From: Serratia marcescens
Lineage (GTDB): Bacteria; Pseudomonadota; Gammaproteobacteria; Enterobacterales; Enterobacteriaceae
Assembly (NCBI RefSeq): GCF_029846115.1
Contig: NZ_JARVZZ010000001.1
Coordinates: 3,286,001 to 3,350,000 of the forward strand
Length of the DNA stretch: 64,000 bases
Reading direction: 5' to 3'
In this document: positions 40,107-50,008 of the stretch, piece by piece
Layout: each line of letters starts with the position of its first letter
Position numbering within the stretch: position 1 is the first letter of the stretch
Made by a program: the position numbers and the translations under genes
Notes under the pieces: generated by a model
Told to the model about the DNA's origin: nothing
Databases searched by the model: none
The model's input: only the letters and a program-made list of their open reading frames with translations

Positions 40107-40338
40107 CCTGATCTCCTGAAAAGGGCGATAGCCGAGTATAGCCATAATCAGGGCGTCGGCGCGCCGATGGTTTCAGATAATTCTGTAATGTTACGGCCCG
40201 ATCTCGGGCAAGGTTCCGGCCACGGCCTTGTACACAGTGAACGCGGTCACGCCGCGCAACATTGGCGGTGCCTGATGGTTTTATTTCAAGGCTAAGTTAT
40301 GCGATGCTTAAGCATTATTTATGCAAAAGGATCCTCGC

Positions 40339-40770
40339 ATGTCCGCTTTATCCCGCTGCGCTTTCAGCGAAGGCAGCGTCGCTTTGCCGGAAGGCTATGC
40401 CGATCGCACCGTCAACGTGCTGTTGGCCGGCGATGATGTTTCCCCCTCAATCAATATTTCCCGCGATGCGCTGCAGCCGGCGGAGAACCTGGAAGGCTAC
40501 GTCACCCGCCAGCTCGATGCGCTGGCGCAGGGGCTGAAAGGCTGGGCGTTCAAAAGCCGCGAGCCGGCGACGCTGGGCGATGGATTAACCGCCGGTGAAT
40601 GGGTGCGCGCCAGCTACCTGCGCGACGGCAAGCGCATCTGGCAAAACCAGGCGGTGTTCGCGCTGGCGGAAGGCCGGGTGCTGGTGTTCACCCTGGCGAT
40701 GGCGCGCAAGCTGACGCCGCAAGACGACGCCCTGCTGCAGCAGGTGCTGAACAGCTACCGGGCGGCATAA
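40339..40770 (+). CDS. eagR: EagR-type chaperone for the Rhs effector
   Basis: A 143-residue DcrB/DUF1795 (Eag) family protein. Eag chaperones bind the N-terminal membrane helices of PAAR-type effectors and load them on VgrG of the type VI secretion system. It lies 31 nt before a PAAR-Rhs gene whose N-terminus has exactly such helices, which fixes the pairing. ATG 40339 follows AAAGGATCC. No VgrG gene is in this window. Confidence 0.85.
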   Translation: MSALSRCAFSEGSVALPEGYADRTVNVLLAGDDVSPSINISRDALQPAENLEGYVTRQLDALAQGLKGWAFKSREPATLGDGLTAGEWVRASYLRDGKRIWQNQAVFALAEGRVLVFTLAMARKLTPQDDALLQQVLNSYRAA

Positions 40771-40801
40771 CGATGAACTCTTCACGTAAAAGGACCTTAC
40801 G

Positions 40802-43800
40802 ATGACCGAAGCGGCCCGCGTCGGCGATACCATCGGGCACTCCCATGCCCTGGCCGGCATGATTGCCGGCACCCTTGTCGGCGGCCTGATCGCCGCCGCA
40901 GGCGCGGTGGCGGCGGGTGCGCTGTTCGTCGCCGGCCTGGCAGCTTCCTGTATCGGCGTTGGCGTGCTGCTGATCGGCGCCAGCCTGGCGGTGGGGTATC
41001 TCACCGGGGAGGCGGCCACCGCGGCGCGCGACGGCATTGCCGACGCCGGTGCCGGTAGCCTGACCCCCAAAGGCAATATCGTCACCGGCTCCCCCAACGT
41101 CTTCATCAACGGCAAACCCGCCGCGCTCGCCACCAATAGCCAGGTGGCCTGCAGCGACGACGGCCCGAGCATGCAGATGGCGCAGGGCTCCGACAAGGTC
41201 AGCATCAACGGCCAACCCGCCTCACGCGTGGGGGACAAAACCAACTGCGACGCGCAGGTGATGGAAGGCTCGCCCAACGTGTTTATCGGCGGCGGCACCG
41301 TCACCACCTTGCCGATCAAGCCTGAAGTGCCGGATTGGCTGTACAAGGTCTCTGACCTGACGCTGCTGTTCGCCGGCCTGGTGGGCGGCGTGGGCGGCGC
41401 CGCCGGCAAGCTGGGGGCGCTGGGCAAACTGCTGGGCAAGCTGCCCGGCATCAACAAGCTGGCGCGCATCGCCTGCCGCGCCGGCACCCTGATGACCGCC
41501 ACCGCCGCCGTCGGCATTATCGCCCGGCCGGTGGATATCGTCAGCGGCCAGAAATTCCTCGACGGCGAAGACGATCTTGATTTCGTGCTGCCTTCGCGCC
41601 TGCCGGTCGCCTGGCAGCGCTATTGGCGCAGCGGCAACCCCGGCGACGGCGTACTGGGCCGCGGCTGGAACCTGTTCTGGGAGAGCAGCCTGCAGCCGTA
41701 TCAGGACGGCCTGGTGTGGCGCGCGCCTTCCGGAGACTTCGTCGCTTTCCCGCAGGTACCGCGCGGCCACAAAACCTACTGCGAAGCCGAAAAATGCTGG
41801 CTGATGCACAACGACGACGGCAGCTGGCAGCTGTTTGACGTCGGCGAACAGATTTTCCACTACCCGCCGCTGGCGGGCGACCAGCCGAGTCGGCTCAGCA
41901 TGATCACCGACGCCATCGGCAACGCCACCTCGCTGTTTTACGACGACGAAGGGTTGCTGAGCGAACTGGTGGACAGCGCCGGGCAGCGCCTGATGTGCCG
42001 CTATGCGCAGGGCCGCCTGCGCGAAGTGGCGCTGCAAACCGCCGAAGGCGAACGGACGCTGGCGCGCTACGGCTACGATGAGCAGGGCCAACTGACGACG
42101 GTGAGCAACCGCGCCGGTGAGGTAACGCGCCGCTTCGGCTGGCGCGACGGCCTGATGATCAGCCACCAGGACGCCGCCGGGCTGCTGAACGAATACCAAT
42201 GGCAAGAGATCGACGGCGTGCCGCGCGTGACGGCCTACCGCAACAGTGCCGGAGAATCGCTGGAGTTCGGCTATGACTTCGCCGGCGGGCGCCGCAGCGC
42301 GGTGCGCGGCGACGGCAAGCGGGCGGAGTGGCGGCTGGATGACGACGACAACGTGGCGCAGTACACCGATTTCGACCAGCGCCGCTACGGCTTTATCTAC
42401 CAACGCGGCGAGCTGTGCAGCGTGCTGCTGCCCGGCGGCGCGCAGCGCCAGAGCGAATGGGATCCTTACGGCCGCCTGCTGTCGGAGACCGATCCGCTCG
42501 GCCGCGTGACGCGCTATCAATATTCGCGCAACAGCGGCCGACTGTTCGCCGTCGCGTACCCGGACGGCAGCAGCGAAGCGCAGCACTGGGACACGCTGGG
42601 GCGCCCGACGCGCTATGTCGATGCCCTGGGCCACGCCACGCTGTACCGCTATCCGGATGACGAAGAGAGCCTGCCGGCCGGCGTGATCGACGCGCTGGGC
42701 GGGGAAGTGAAGCTGGAGTGGGACGCCCGCGGCCAGCTGACGCGCTACACCGACTGTTCCGGCAGCGTGACGGCTTATACCTACGATGCGCTGGGGCAAC
42801 TGACGGCGCAGACCGATGCCGAAGGCCACCAGACGCGCTACCGGTGGGATAACGGCGGGCGCCTGCACACCCTGATCCACCCGGACGGCGGCGAAGAGCG
42901 CTTTAACTGGAATGCGCACGGCCAGCTGGCCGAACATCAGGACGCGCTGGGCAGCCTGACCCGCTGGCAGTACAACGCCCTGGGGCTGCCGGTCAGCATC
43001 ACCGACCGCATTAACCGCACCCGGCGCTATCACTACAGCCCGCAGGGCTGGCTGACGCGGCTGGAGAACGGCAACGGCGGCGAATACCGCTTCAGCTACG
43101 ATGCGGTGGGCCGCGTGCTGGCCGAAGAGCGCCCGGACGACACCCGCCACTATTATCGCTACGGCGCGGCCGGGCTGCTGGAGGAGCACCGCGAGGTCGG
43201 CCTGCCGGGCAGCGCGGGTGAGCTGACGCAGCGCGAACAGCGCTTCCGCTTCGACGAGGCCGGGCAGCTGGTCTGGCGCAGCAACGCCAGCGCTGAATGG
43301 CATTACCGCTTCGACGCCATGGGGCGGCTGCGCGAGCTGAACCGCCTGCCGACGGCGAGCGGTGCGGCGCTGGGCATCGAGCCGGACAGCGTGCAGATGC
43401 GCTATGACGCCGCCGGGCGGCTGCTCGGCGAGCAGGGCGTGAATGGCGAGCTGCAATACCAGTGGGATGCGTTGGCCAACCTGCAGGCGCTGACGCTGCC
43501 GCAGGGCGATCGCCTGCAGTGGCTGTATTACGGCTCCGGCCACGCCAGCGCCATTAAATTCAACCAGCAGGTGGTGAGCGAATTCACCCGCGATCGCCTG
43601 CACCGGGAAACCGGCCGCAGCCAGGGCGCGCTGCAGCAGCAGCGGCGTTACGACGCCATGGGCCGCCGCAGCTGGCAGAGCAGCGCCTTCGGCCACGACA
43701 AACTGACCCGGCCGGAAGACGGCGTGCTGTGGCGCGCTTATCGCTATACCGGCCGCGGCGAGCTGGCCGGAGTTAGCGACGCGCTGCGCGGCGAAGTGCA

Positions 43801-45067
43801 CTACGGTTACGACGCCGAAGGCCGCCTGCTGCAACACCGCGAACCTAATCAGGGCAAACCGGGCGCGCGGCTGGTGTACGATCTGGCGGATAACCTGCTG
43901 GGCGAGCGCAGCCCGCAGAGCGACATCGACGCGCACCTGCCGCTGGCGCCGATCGCCGATAACCGGCTGACGCACTGGCAAAAACTGTTTTACCGTTACG
44001 ACGCCTGGGGCAACCTGATCAGCCGGCGCAACGGCCTGTACGAACAGCACTACCGCTACGACGCCGACAATCGGCTGGTGCAGGCGCACGGCCGCGGCCC
44101 GCAGGGCGAGTTCGAGGCGCAGTACCATTACGATGCGCTGGGCCGCCGCAGCCGCAAGGCGGTGCGCTACAAGGGCAAAACCGAACAGACGACCCGTTTC
44201 CTGTGGCAGGGCTACCGGTTGCTGCAGGAGCAGCGCGATGACGGCAGCCGCCGCAGCTGGAGCTACGATCCGGCCAGCCCGTGGAGCCCGCTGGCGGCGC
44301 TGGAGCAGGCGGGCGACAGCCGCTCGGCAGATATTTACTGGTATCACACCGATCTGAACAGCGCACCGCTGGAGGTGACCGACGCGGCGGGCAACCTGTG
44401 CTGGTCCGGGCAATACGACACCTTCGGCAAGCTGCAGGGCCAGACGGTGGCCGGCGCGGCGAAGCGGCAGGGCGCGCAATATCAGCAGCCGCTGCGCTAC
44501 GCCGGGCAATATCAGGACGACGAAAGCGGCCTGCACTACAACCTGTTCCGCTACTACGAGCCCGAGGTAGGGCGTTTCACCACGCAGGATCCGATAGGGT
44601 TGCGCGGCGGGTTGAACCTGTATCAGTATGCGCCGAACCCGCTGATGTGGGTGGATCCGCTGGGGTTGATGAGTTGCTCGACTGATGCAGCTAAGCTTGC
44701 CCGAAATCTGGGGCCACAGCCTATGGGTGGAGGAAAATATGATGCGCACCATATTATAATGTCCAACTCTTCGGATGCCCGAATGGTTGCATTAAGAAAA
44801 CGAATGGATGATCTCGATATTGATATTAATAATTCAAAAAATGGAGTTTGGCTTCCTAATACCAGGGCAGATCGTATAGAAGGTACTTTGACAACTGCCC
44901 ACAAAGGTAATGGGATACATGGCAATGCATATAAGCAATATGTTTATGATAAGCTTATTAACAGTCAGACGGATAAAGAGTTCTTATCTTCCCTTAAGCA
45001 AATAAAAAGTGAGCTTGAGGGCGGTAAGGTATTTCCTCTTGCAAATGGTAGAATCCCCACTTTATAA
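40802..45067 (+). CDS. rhs: PAAR-Rhs T6SS effector with AHH-type nuclease tip
   Basis: A 1,421-residue polymorphic toxin. Residues 15-70 are hydrophobic helices bound by EagR; about 90-165 is the PAAR tip domain (GSPNVFINGKPAA; GSPNVFIGGG); 200-1,260 the Rhs/YD-repeat shell with many YDxxGR-type repeats; about 1,265-1,289 the conserved autocleavage region ending DPLGL. The 132-residue tip contains YDAHHIIMSN (His1316, His1317) and WLPNTRAD, an AHH/HNH-type endonuclease signature, so a DNase is likely. GC content drops sharply at the tip. The cognate immunity gene follows 10 nt later. Confidence 0.92.
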   Translation: MTEAARVGDTIGHSHALAGMIAGTLVGGLIAAAGAVAAGALFVAGLAASCIGVGVLLIGASLAVGYLTGEAATAARDGIADAGAGSLTPKGNIVTGSPNVFINGKPAALATNSQVACSDDGPSMQMAQGSDKVSINGQPASRVGDKTNCDAQVMEGSPNVFIGGGTVTTLPIKPEVPDWLYKVSDLTLLFAGLVGGVGGAAGKLGALGKLLGKLPGINKLARIACRAGTLMTATAAVGIIARPVDIVSGQKFLDGEDDLDFVLPSRLPVAWQRYWRSGNPGDGVLGRGWNLFWESSLQPYQDGLVWRAPSGDFVAFPQVPRGHKTYCEAEKCWLMHNDDGSWQLFDVGEQIFHYPPLAGDQPSRLSMITDAIGNATSLFYDDEGLLSELVDSAGQRLMCRYAQGRLREVALQTAEGERTLARYGYDEQGQLTTVSNRAGEVTRRFGWRDGLMISHQDAAGLLNEYQWQEIDGVPRVTAYRNSAGESLEFGYDFAGGRRSAVRGDGKRAEWRLDDDDNVAQYTDFDQRRYGFIYQRGELCSVLLPGGAQRQSEWDPYGRLLSETDPLGRVTRYQYSRNSGRLFAVAYPDGSSEAQHWDTLGRPTRYVDALGHATLYRYPDDEESLPAGVIDALGGEVKLEWDARGQLTRYTDCSGSVTAYTYDALGQLTAQTDAEGHQTRYRWDNGGRLHTLIHPDGGEERFNWNAHGQLAEHQDALGSLTRWQYNALGLPVSITDRINRTRRYHYSPQGWLTRLENGNGGEYRFSYDAVGRVLAEERPDDTRHYYRYGAAGLLEEHREVGLPGSAGELTQREQRFRFDEAGQLVWRSNASAEWHYRFDAMGRLRELNRLPTASGAALGIEPDSVQMRYDAAGRLLGEQGVNGELQYQWDALANLQALTLPQGDRLQWLYYGSGHASAIKFNQQVVSEFTRDRLHRETGRSQGALQQQRRYDAMGRRSWQSSAFGHDKLTRPEDGVLWRAYRYTGRGELAGVSDALRGEVHYGYDAEGRLLQHREPNQGKPGARLVYDLADNLLGERSPQSDIDAHLPLAPIADNRLTHWQKLFYRYDAWGNLISRRNGLYEQHYRYDADNRLVQAHGRGPQGEFEAQYHYDALGRRSRKAVRYKGKTEQTTRFLWQGYRLLQEQRDDGSRRSWSYDPASPWSPLAALEQAGDSRSADIYWYHTDLNSAPLEVTDAAGNLCWSGQYDTFGKLQGQTVAGAAKRQGAQYQQPLRYAGQYQDDESGLHYNLFRYYEPEVGRFTTQDPIGLRGGLNLYQYAPNPLMWVDPLGLMSCSTDAAKLARNLGPQPMGGGKYDAHHIIMSNSSDARMVALRKRMDDLDIDINNSKNGVWLPNTRADRIEGTLTTAHKGNGIHGNAYKQYVYDKLINSQTDKEFLSSLKQIKSELEGGKVFPLANGRIPTL

Positions 45068-45077
45068 TGGTGATAAA

Positions 45078-45689
45078 ATGAAAGAAGTAGCTGATGGTAT
45101 CAGGGCTAATTTAGATGAAGTGCAGTCTCTTTTTTCGAATGAAGAGCTATTAGCTAGAAAAATAGCTTCGATTGACCACGCGGAGTCAAATGTTATATCG
45201 TGGTCTAAAACTAACGCCTTTAGTATTATTCCATTTTACAATGAATTAACCGGCTTTAAAACCGGAGAAATGTTGAGTAAAGAGCCTAAAAACAAAAGTA
45301 ATACATATTGCTATTTTTCAAATGATGGCCTTATAAATAAAATTGAAAGCTATAACTCAAAAGGAGTTGTAGCGGATACATCTTATGTCATTAGAGATGT
45401 TGATGAGGTTCTTGAAATAAGACAGGATGTAAAGGGCAACTATTTAGCTATAAGTAGAGTTTTTTTAAATTCTCAAGGGCAGCCATCTAGAGCTTTTTTT
45501 GCAAATGATGATGGTAATGTATCTGGTTATCATTACTTTTATAAAGATGGGAAAATCGATAGTATATTGACGGTAAGTAATTACTCTCCTTTACTATATG
45601 TTGTTTTATCATGTGTTTATGATGATGGTAAGATTAGTGAAATTTATTTTAATAACGATAAGGGAAAGGTTGTTATATATCCTCGTTAG
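45078..45689 (+). CDS. rhsI: Immunity protein for the AHH-type Rhs toxin
   Basis: A 203-residue AT-rich gene directly behind the Rhs tip. ATG 45078 with GGTGATAAA before it is chosen over an in-frame start inside rhs. The C-terminal half contains repeated YD-like strands (YYFYKDGKIDSIL; CVYDDGKISEIYFNNDKGK), resembling the MORN/WD-like repeat immunity proteins. It is cytoplasmic, with no signal peptide. Specificity for the adjacent nuclease is inferred from position. Confidence 0.8.
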   Translation: MKEVADGIRANLDEVQSLFSNEELLARKIASIDHAESNVISWSKTNAFSIIPFYNELTGFKTGEMLSKEPKNKSNTYCYFSNDGLINKIESYNSKGVVADTSYVIRDVDEVLEIRQDVKGNYLAISRVFLNSQGQPSRAFFANDDGNVSGYHYFYKDGKIDSILTVSNYSPLLYVVLSCVYDDGKISEIYFNNDKGKVVIYPR

Positions 45690-45739
45690 AATATTAAGTT
45701 GATTCTTAATTGACAGGGCGACTTTAGTTATTTACATGC

Positions 45740-46474
45740 TTCCTGTGGCAGGGCTACCGGTTGCTGCAGGAGCAGCGCGACGACGGCAGCCGCCGCAGCT
45801 GGAGCTACGATCCGGCCAGCCCGTGGAGCCCGCTGGCGGCGCTGGAGCAGGCGGGCGACAGCCGCTCGGCAGATATTTACTGGTATCACACCGATCTGAA
45901 CAGCGCGCCGCTGGAAGTGACCGACGCCGCGGGCAACCTGTGCTGGTCCGGGCAATACGACACCTTCGGCAAGCTGCAGGGCCAGACGGTGGCCGGCGCG
46001 GCGAAGCGGCAGGGCGCGCAGTATCAGCAGCCGCTGCGCTACGCCGGGCAATATCAGGACGACGAAAGCGGCCTGCACTACAACCTGTTCCGCTACTACG
46101 AACCCGAGGTGGGGCGTTTCACCACGCAGGATCCGATAGGGCTGGAAGGCGGGCTGAATTTATATGCTTATGGGCCAAATCCTTTAACTTGGATAGATCC
46201 ATTTGGGCTGAGCTTCCTTCAGATCGTAGGTGATGCTGCTACGACAACCGGGAAAAAGTTCCAAGGTGCTGAGATTTATAAGATAACTAGTAAAGTTAAA
46301 GTTGGGGATGTGACCTTTAAAAAAGGTGATTACTTCTATTTGGATAATCTCCATAAAGATCACTATGAAACCTTCTCATCGTTGGATAAATCCAAAGGAG
46401 TGTTTAATTTGGATGGTTCTTATAATGAGAAAAAGTCAATTGAAGCTGCAAAAAGAAAAGGTCCGGGGTGTTAA
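45740..46474 (+). pseudogene. Displaced Rhs tip 1, colicin E3-like toxin
   Basis: From 45740 the DNA repeats the 3' part of rhs (equivalent to 44198 onward), then switches after DPFGL (46210) to a new 87-residue tip. An in-frame TAG lies 15 nt before the homology and no proper start is seen, so it is a silent cassette unless recombined onto the full-length gene. The tip (KKGDYFYLDNLHKDHYETF, then a basic KKSIEAAKRKG end) resembles the catalytic domain of colicin E3-type 16S rRNA nucleases: an Asp-x2-His-x4-Glu cluster on strand-turn-strand. This is recognition by pattern only. Confidence 0.7.
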
Positions 46475-46475
46475 A

Positions 46476-46814
46476 GTGGATGATAATTTAAAATATGATA
46501 TTTTAAAAAACAAAGATGATTTGATTGAAGGTACATTTTGTTACTCTCTATTTGAGGATGCTTTTTTTGATGAGCGGTTACTAATTGATTTAATAGAGAA
46601 GTCAGAGTTGTTTGTTAAGGAAAACAATCGAGATGAAGATGTTTTAAATTTGCTGTCATGGGTTGTTAATGGTGTTGATCAGTGTTTCACATCCCACAAT
46701 GATAAAGATGACTATTATTCAATTGAAAACTATTCTGTGAATTTGGAGAAAAAATGGTGGGAGGTGTGGCGACCTGAAGTTAATAAGATAGTCAATGGTG
46801 ATAAAGATTGTTAG
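46476..46814 (+). CDS. Immunity protein for displaced tip 1
   Basis: A 112-residue acidic protein (many Asp/Glu, for example NKDDLIEGT and NNRDEDVL), as expected for an inhibitor of a basic rRNase. GTG start 1 nt after the toxin stop, with GGGGTG upstream. Its last third is duplicated, in decayed form, at 50595-50690. Family not recognised. It may be kept for defence although the toxin cassette is not expressed. Confidence 0.65.
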   Translation: MDDNLKYDILKNKDDLIEGTFCYSLFEDAFFDERLLIDLIEKSELFVKENNRDEDVLNLLSWVVNGVDQCFTSHNDKDDYYSIENYSVNLEKKWWEVWRPEVNKIVNGDKDC

Positions 46815-47079
46815 AGTTTTACAACAAATTTGAGCAACATTGAATATGAGATGTAAGGTAGAGGCTTGAAAAGGAGATATTAGGTTCTTTAAAAATAAAA
46901 AAGGAAGAGTAAAAACATTAGATTGTTAGTTGCATCAAAGGCCGCCTGCTGCAACACCGTGAACCCAATCAGGGCAAACCGGGCGCGCGGCTGGTGTACG
47001 ATCTGGCGGATAACCTGCTGGGCGAGCGCAGCCCGCAGAGCGACATCGACGCGCACCTGCCGTTGGCGCCGATCGCCGA
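46717..47079 (+). repeat. 365-bp direct repeat, copy A
   Basis: Spans the 3' end of the immunity gene at 46476-46814, the AT-rich spacer and the start of the second Rhs core fragment. It recurs at 50595-50959 with only scattered substitutions and small indels. The shared non-coding spacer shows duplication of a junction, not just shared Rhs core. Confidence 0.85.
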
Positions 47080-48148
47080 TAACCGGCTGACGCACTGGCA
47101 AAAACTGTTTTACCGTTACGACGCCTGGGGCAACCTGATCAGCCGGCGCAACGGCCTGTACGAACAGCACTACCGCTACGACGCCGACAACCGGCTGGTG
47201 CAGGCGCACGGCCGCGGCCCGCAGGGCGAGTTCGAGGCGCAGTACCATTACGACGCACTGGGCCGCCGCAGCCGCAAGGCGGTGCGCTACAAGGGCAAAA
47301 CCGAACAGACGACCCGTTTCCTGTGGCAGGGTTACCGGTTGCTGCAGGAGCAGCGCGACGACGGCAGCCGCCGCAGCTGGAGCTACGATCCGGCCAGCCC
47401 GTGGAGCCCGCTGGCGGCGCTGGAACAGGCGGGCGACAGCCGCTCGGCGGATATTTACTGGTATCACACCGATCTGAACAGCGCGCCGCTGGAAGTGACC
47501 GACGCCGCGGGCAACCTGTGCTGGTCCGGGCAATACGACACCTTCGGCAAGCTGCAGGGCCAGACGGTGGCCGGCGCGGCGAAGCGGCAGGGCGCGCAAT
47601 ATCAGCAGCCGCTGCGCTACGCCGGGCAATATCAGGACGACGAAAGCGGCCTGCACTACAACCTGTTCCGCTACTACGAACCCGAGGTGGGGCGTTTCAC
47701 CACGCAGGATCCGATAGGGCTGCGCGGCGGGTTGAACCTGTATCAGTATGCGCCGAACCCGCTGATGTGGGTGGATCCGTTTGGGTTGACATGTAGCCAT
47801 TCTGCTAAAAATCCTAAGCAGGCTCACGCTGCTATAAAGGATAAATGGGGACACGATATGACCCCTAAAGAAATGAAGGAGTTACATAAAACAGTAGACA
47901 ATATCAAATTGAATAGACCAGCTTATGCAAGGGATGGTATTGAATTTGAAAATAGTTATCGTATATCACCGAATAGCCAACGACTAGATACAGGTAGTGG
48001 GCCATATAGAGAATGGACAGTTAAGACCCCTGGTGTTGGTAATCGAGGTACAAGACGTATTGTTGTTGATAAAGCGACAGGGAAAGCTTACTACAGTCAT
48101 GATCATTATGATTCCTTTATAGAAATAGATCTTTCAGGGTGGAAATGA
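46938..48148 (+). pseudogene. Displaced Rhs tip 2, barnase-like RNase
   Basis: Homology to rhs starts at 46938 (equivalent to 43819) and runs to DPFGL at 47787. An in-frame TAG stands shortly upstream; the longest frame starts at an internal GTG (46994). The tip of about 118 residues is a barnase-family (microbial guanyl RNase) domain: RDGIEFENSYRISPNSQRLD, YREWTVKTPG, RGTRRIVVDKATGKAYYS and the terminal HDHYDSFIEID with the catalytic His. The Glu of EWTVKTPG and the Arg of GTRRIV fit the barnase active site. Paired with a barstar-like gene. Confidence 0.85.
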
Positions 48149-48477
48149 TGAAGTTTAAACAGGTGGTTGTTGATTTTTCAGAAATAAATACGGATGATGA
48201 ATTTCATGATGAAATGAATAGGATTTTTGGTTTTCCAGATTTTTATGGGAATAATTTCAACGCTTTTGTTGACTGTTTAAATAGTCTTAGATTTCCTGAT
48301 GATGGGATGACTAGTATACACTTAGATAAGGATGAGTATTTGCTGATGAAAATCAATGGAATACATTCATTGTCTGACGACATTAGATATAATTTTTTAT
48401 TGGCGGTAGAGGCTGTCAATAAGGGGGCTATCTCGTTTGGTGACGAAGCATTGATTCTATTACTTTTGGTTAAATAA
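48148..48477 (+). CDS. Barstar-like RNase inhibitor, immunity to tip 2
   Basis: A 109-residue barstar-family protein. The signature loop FGFPDFYGNNFNAFVDCL (residues about 23-40) matches the barstar helix that plugs the barnase active site, and the C-terminal strand IHLDKDEYLL follows. The ATG overlaps the toxin stop (TGATG); ATGs at 48145 and 48148 are both possible, and AGGGTGG spacing favours 48148. It makes the toxin assignment of the preceding cassette firm. Confidence 0.88.
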   Translation: MKFKQVVVDFSEINTDDEFHDEMNRIFGFPDFYGNNFNAFVDCLNSLRFPDDGMTSIHLDKDEYLLMKINGIHSLSDDIRYNFLLAVEAVNKGAISFGDEALILLLLVK

Positions 48478-48832
48478 AAAATGTACTAAAAAGGTGCTCG
48501 ACTTTGAATTAATGTGGCGCTTTTTTAATGATTAAAATAGAGCATTTTTTTAGAGTTGGATTGGCATGTCAGACCATTACGATTCTCTGTTTAGTCGCAA
48601 TCGTATGCTCAATTTTCTCGGTTTTTCATGGGGGGCAATGAATTAAATAAAGTAAGGGAGGGCTAAGTGTTGTCTGTCGGTAGCTAATGAGTAACTTTTT
48701 TATAATGGTCTGCTTTCAGGTAACATCTAATTGATATGAAAAATTAAAATGTGAATAGATAATCTTCAGCTCTTTAAAAATAAAGAATCATAGAAAATTA
48801 ATATTCCAAGTGTTTATTGTAGAGCATGCAAT
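48478..48832 (+). other. AT-rich spacer between cassettes 2 and 3
   Basis: No clear gene. A 26-codon frame at 48566-48646 (MSDHYDSLFSRNRMLNFLGF...) has a plausible ribosome-binding site (GAGTTGGA) and may be the relic of a lost immunity gene. The motif TCTTTAAAAATAAA at 48771-48784 also precedes the neighbouring core fragments. Confidence 0.4.
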
Positions 48833-50008
48833 CTGTTGTAACACCGCGAACCTAATCAGGGCAAACCGGGCGCGCGACTGGTGTACGATCTGGCGGATAA
48901 CCTGCTGGGCGAGCGCAGCCCGCAGAGCGACATCGACGCGCACCTGCCGTTGGCGCCGATCGCCGATAACCGGCTGACGCACTGGCAAAAACTGTTTTAC
49001 CGTTACGACGCCTGGGGCAACCTGATCAGCCGGCGCAACGGCCTGTACGAACAGCACTACCGCTACGACGCCGACAATCGGCTGGTGCAGGCGCACGGCC
49101 GCGGCCCGCAGGGCGAGTTCGAAGCACAGTACCATTACGACGCACTGGGCCGCCGCAGCCGCAAGGCGGTGCGCTACAAGGGCAAAACCGAACAGACGAC
49201 CCGTTTCCTGTGGCAGGGCTACCGGTTGCTGCAGGAGCAGCGCGACGACGGCAGCCGCCGCAGCTGGAGCTACGATCCGGCCAGCCCGTGGAGCCCGCTG
49301 GCGGCGCTGGAGCAGGCGGGCGACAGCCGCTCGGCGGATATTTACTGGTATCACACCGATCTGAACAGCGCACCGCTGGAAGTGACCGACGCGGCGGGCA
49401 ACCTGTGCTGGGCCGGGCAATACGACACCTTCGGCAAGCTGCAGGGCCAGACGGTGGCCGGCGCGGCGCAGCGGCAGGGTGCGCAATACCAGCAGCCGCT
49501 GCGCTACGCCGGGCAATATCAGGACGACGAAAGCGGCCTGCACTACAACCTGTTCCGCTACTACGAACCCGAGCTGGGGCGTTTCACCACGCAGGATCCG
49601 ATAGGGTTGCGCGGCGGGTTGAACCTGTATCAGTATGCGCCGAACCCGCTGATGTGGGTGGATCCGCTGGGGTTGAGTAGTAAGCCTTGTAAAACAGAAA
49701 AAGAGCCGAAAGATTCTTATGAACAAGCTAGGAATAAAGCACTCAAATGGCTTGAGGAACGTGGTTTCAAAGCGGAAAAAGTCAATACAGGGAAATTTGG
49801 CGCAACCAGAGGACAACCTGTTGGAATGACCACCCTTGATGGTAAAACAGGGTTTAGGATTGAATATGATGAGAGAAGTGGTGCTCATATCAATGTCTTT
49901 AGTGGGAAGGATAAGGGAGAGCACTTCTTATTTGATGCAAAAGAATCTACAGTAACTAAGCTTCAGGAACTATTTGATTTCCCGTCGAAACCGTGGAGAG
50001 GAATGTAA
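48833..50008 (+). pseudogene. Displaced Rhs tip 3, unassigned toxin
   Basis: Homology to rhs starts at 48833 and runs to DPLGL at about 49674. The seventh base pair into the homology turns CAA into TAA (48839-48841), an in-frame stop, so the core piece cannot be read from upstream. The tip of about 110 residues starts SSKPCKTEKEPKDS and has two recognisable blocks, ARNKALKWLEERGFKAEK and GFRIEYDERSGAHINVFSGK. I have seen similar ends on other polymorphic toxins but cannot name an activity; the HINVF and basic residues suggest a nuclease. Confidence 0.7.

Noticed and set aside
41222..44752. A 1,176-codon open frame antisense to rhs, and similar ones antisense to the cassettes
   Set aside because: It mirrors the periodic YD repeats of rhs; no ribosome-binding site or family is visible. 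The sense strand fully explains the sequence.
43817..49680. Repeated Rhs core segments read as a mobile element or CRISPR-like array
   Set aside because: The repeats are long coding segments with Rhs YD motifs; no transposase, terminal inverted repeats or spacer-repeat periodicity is present.
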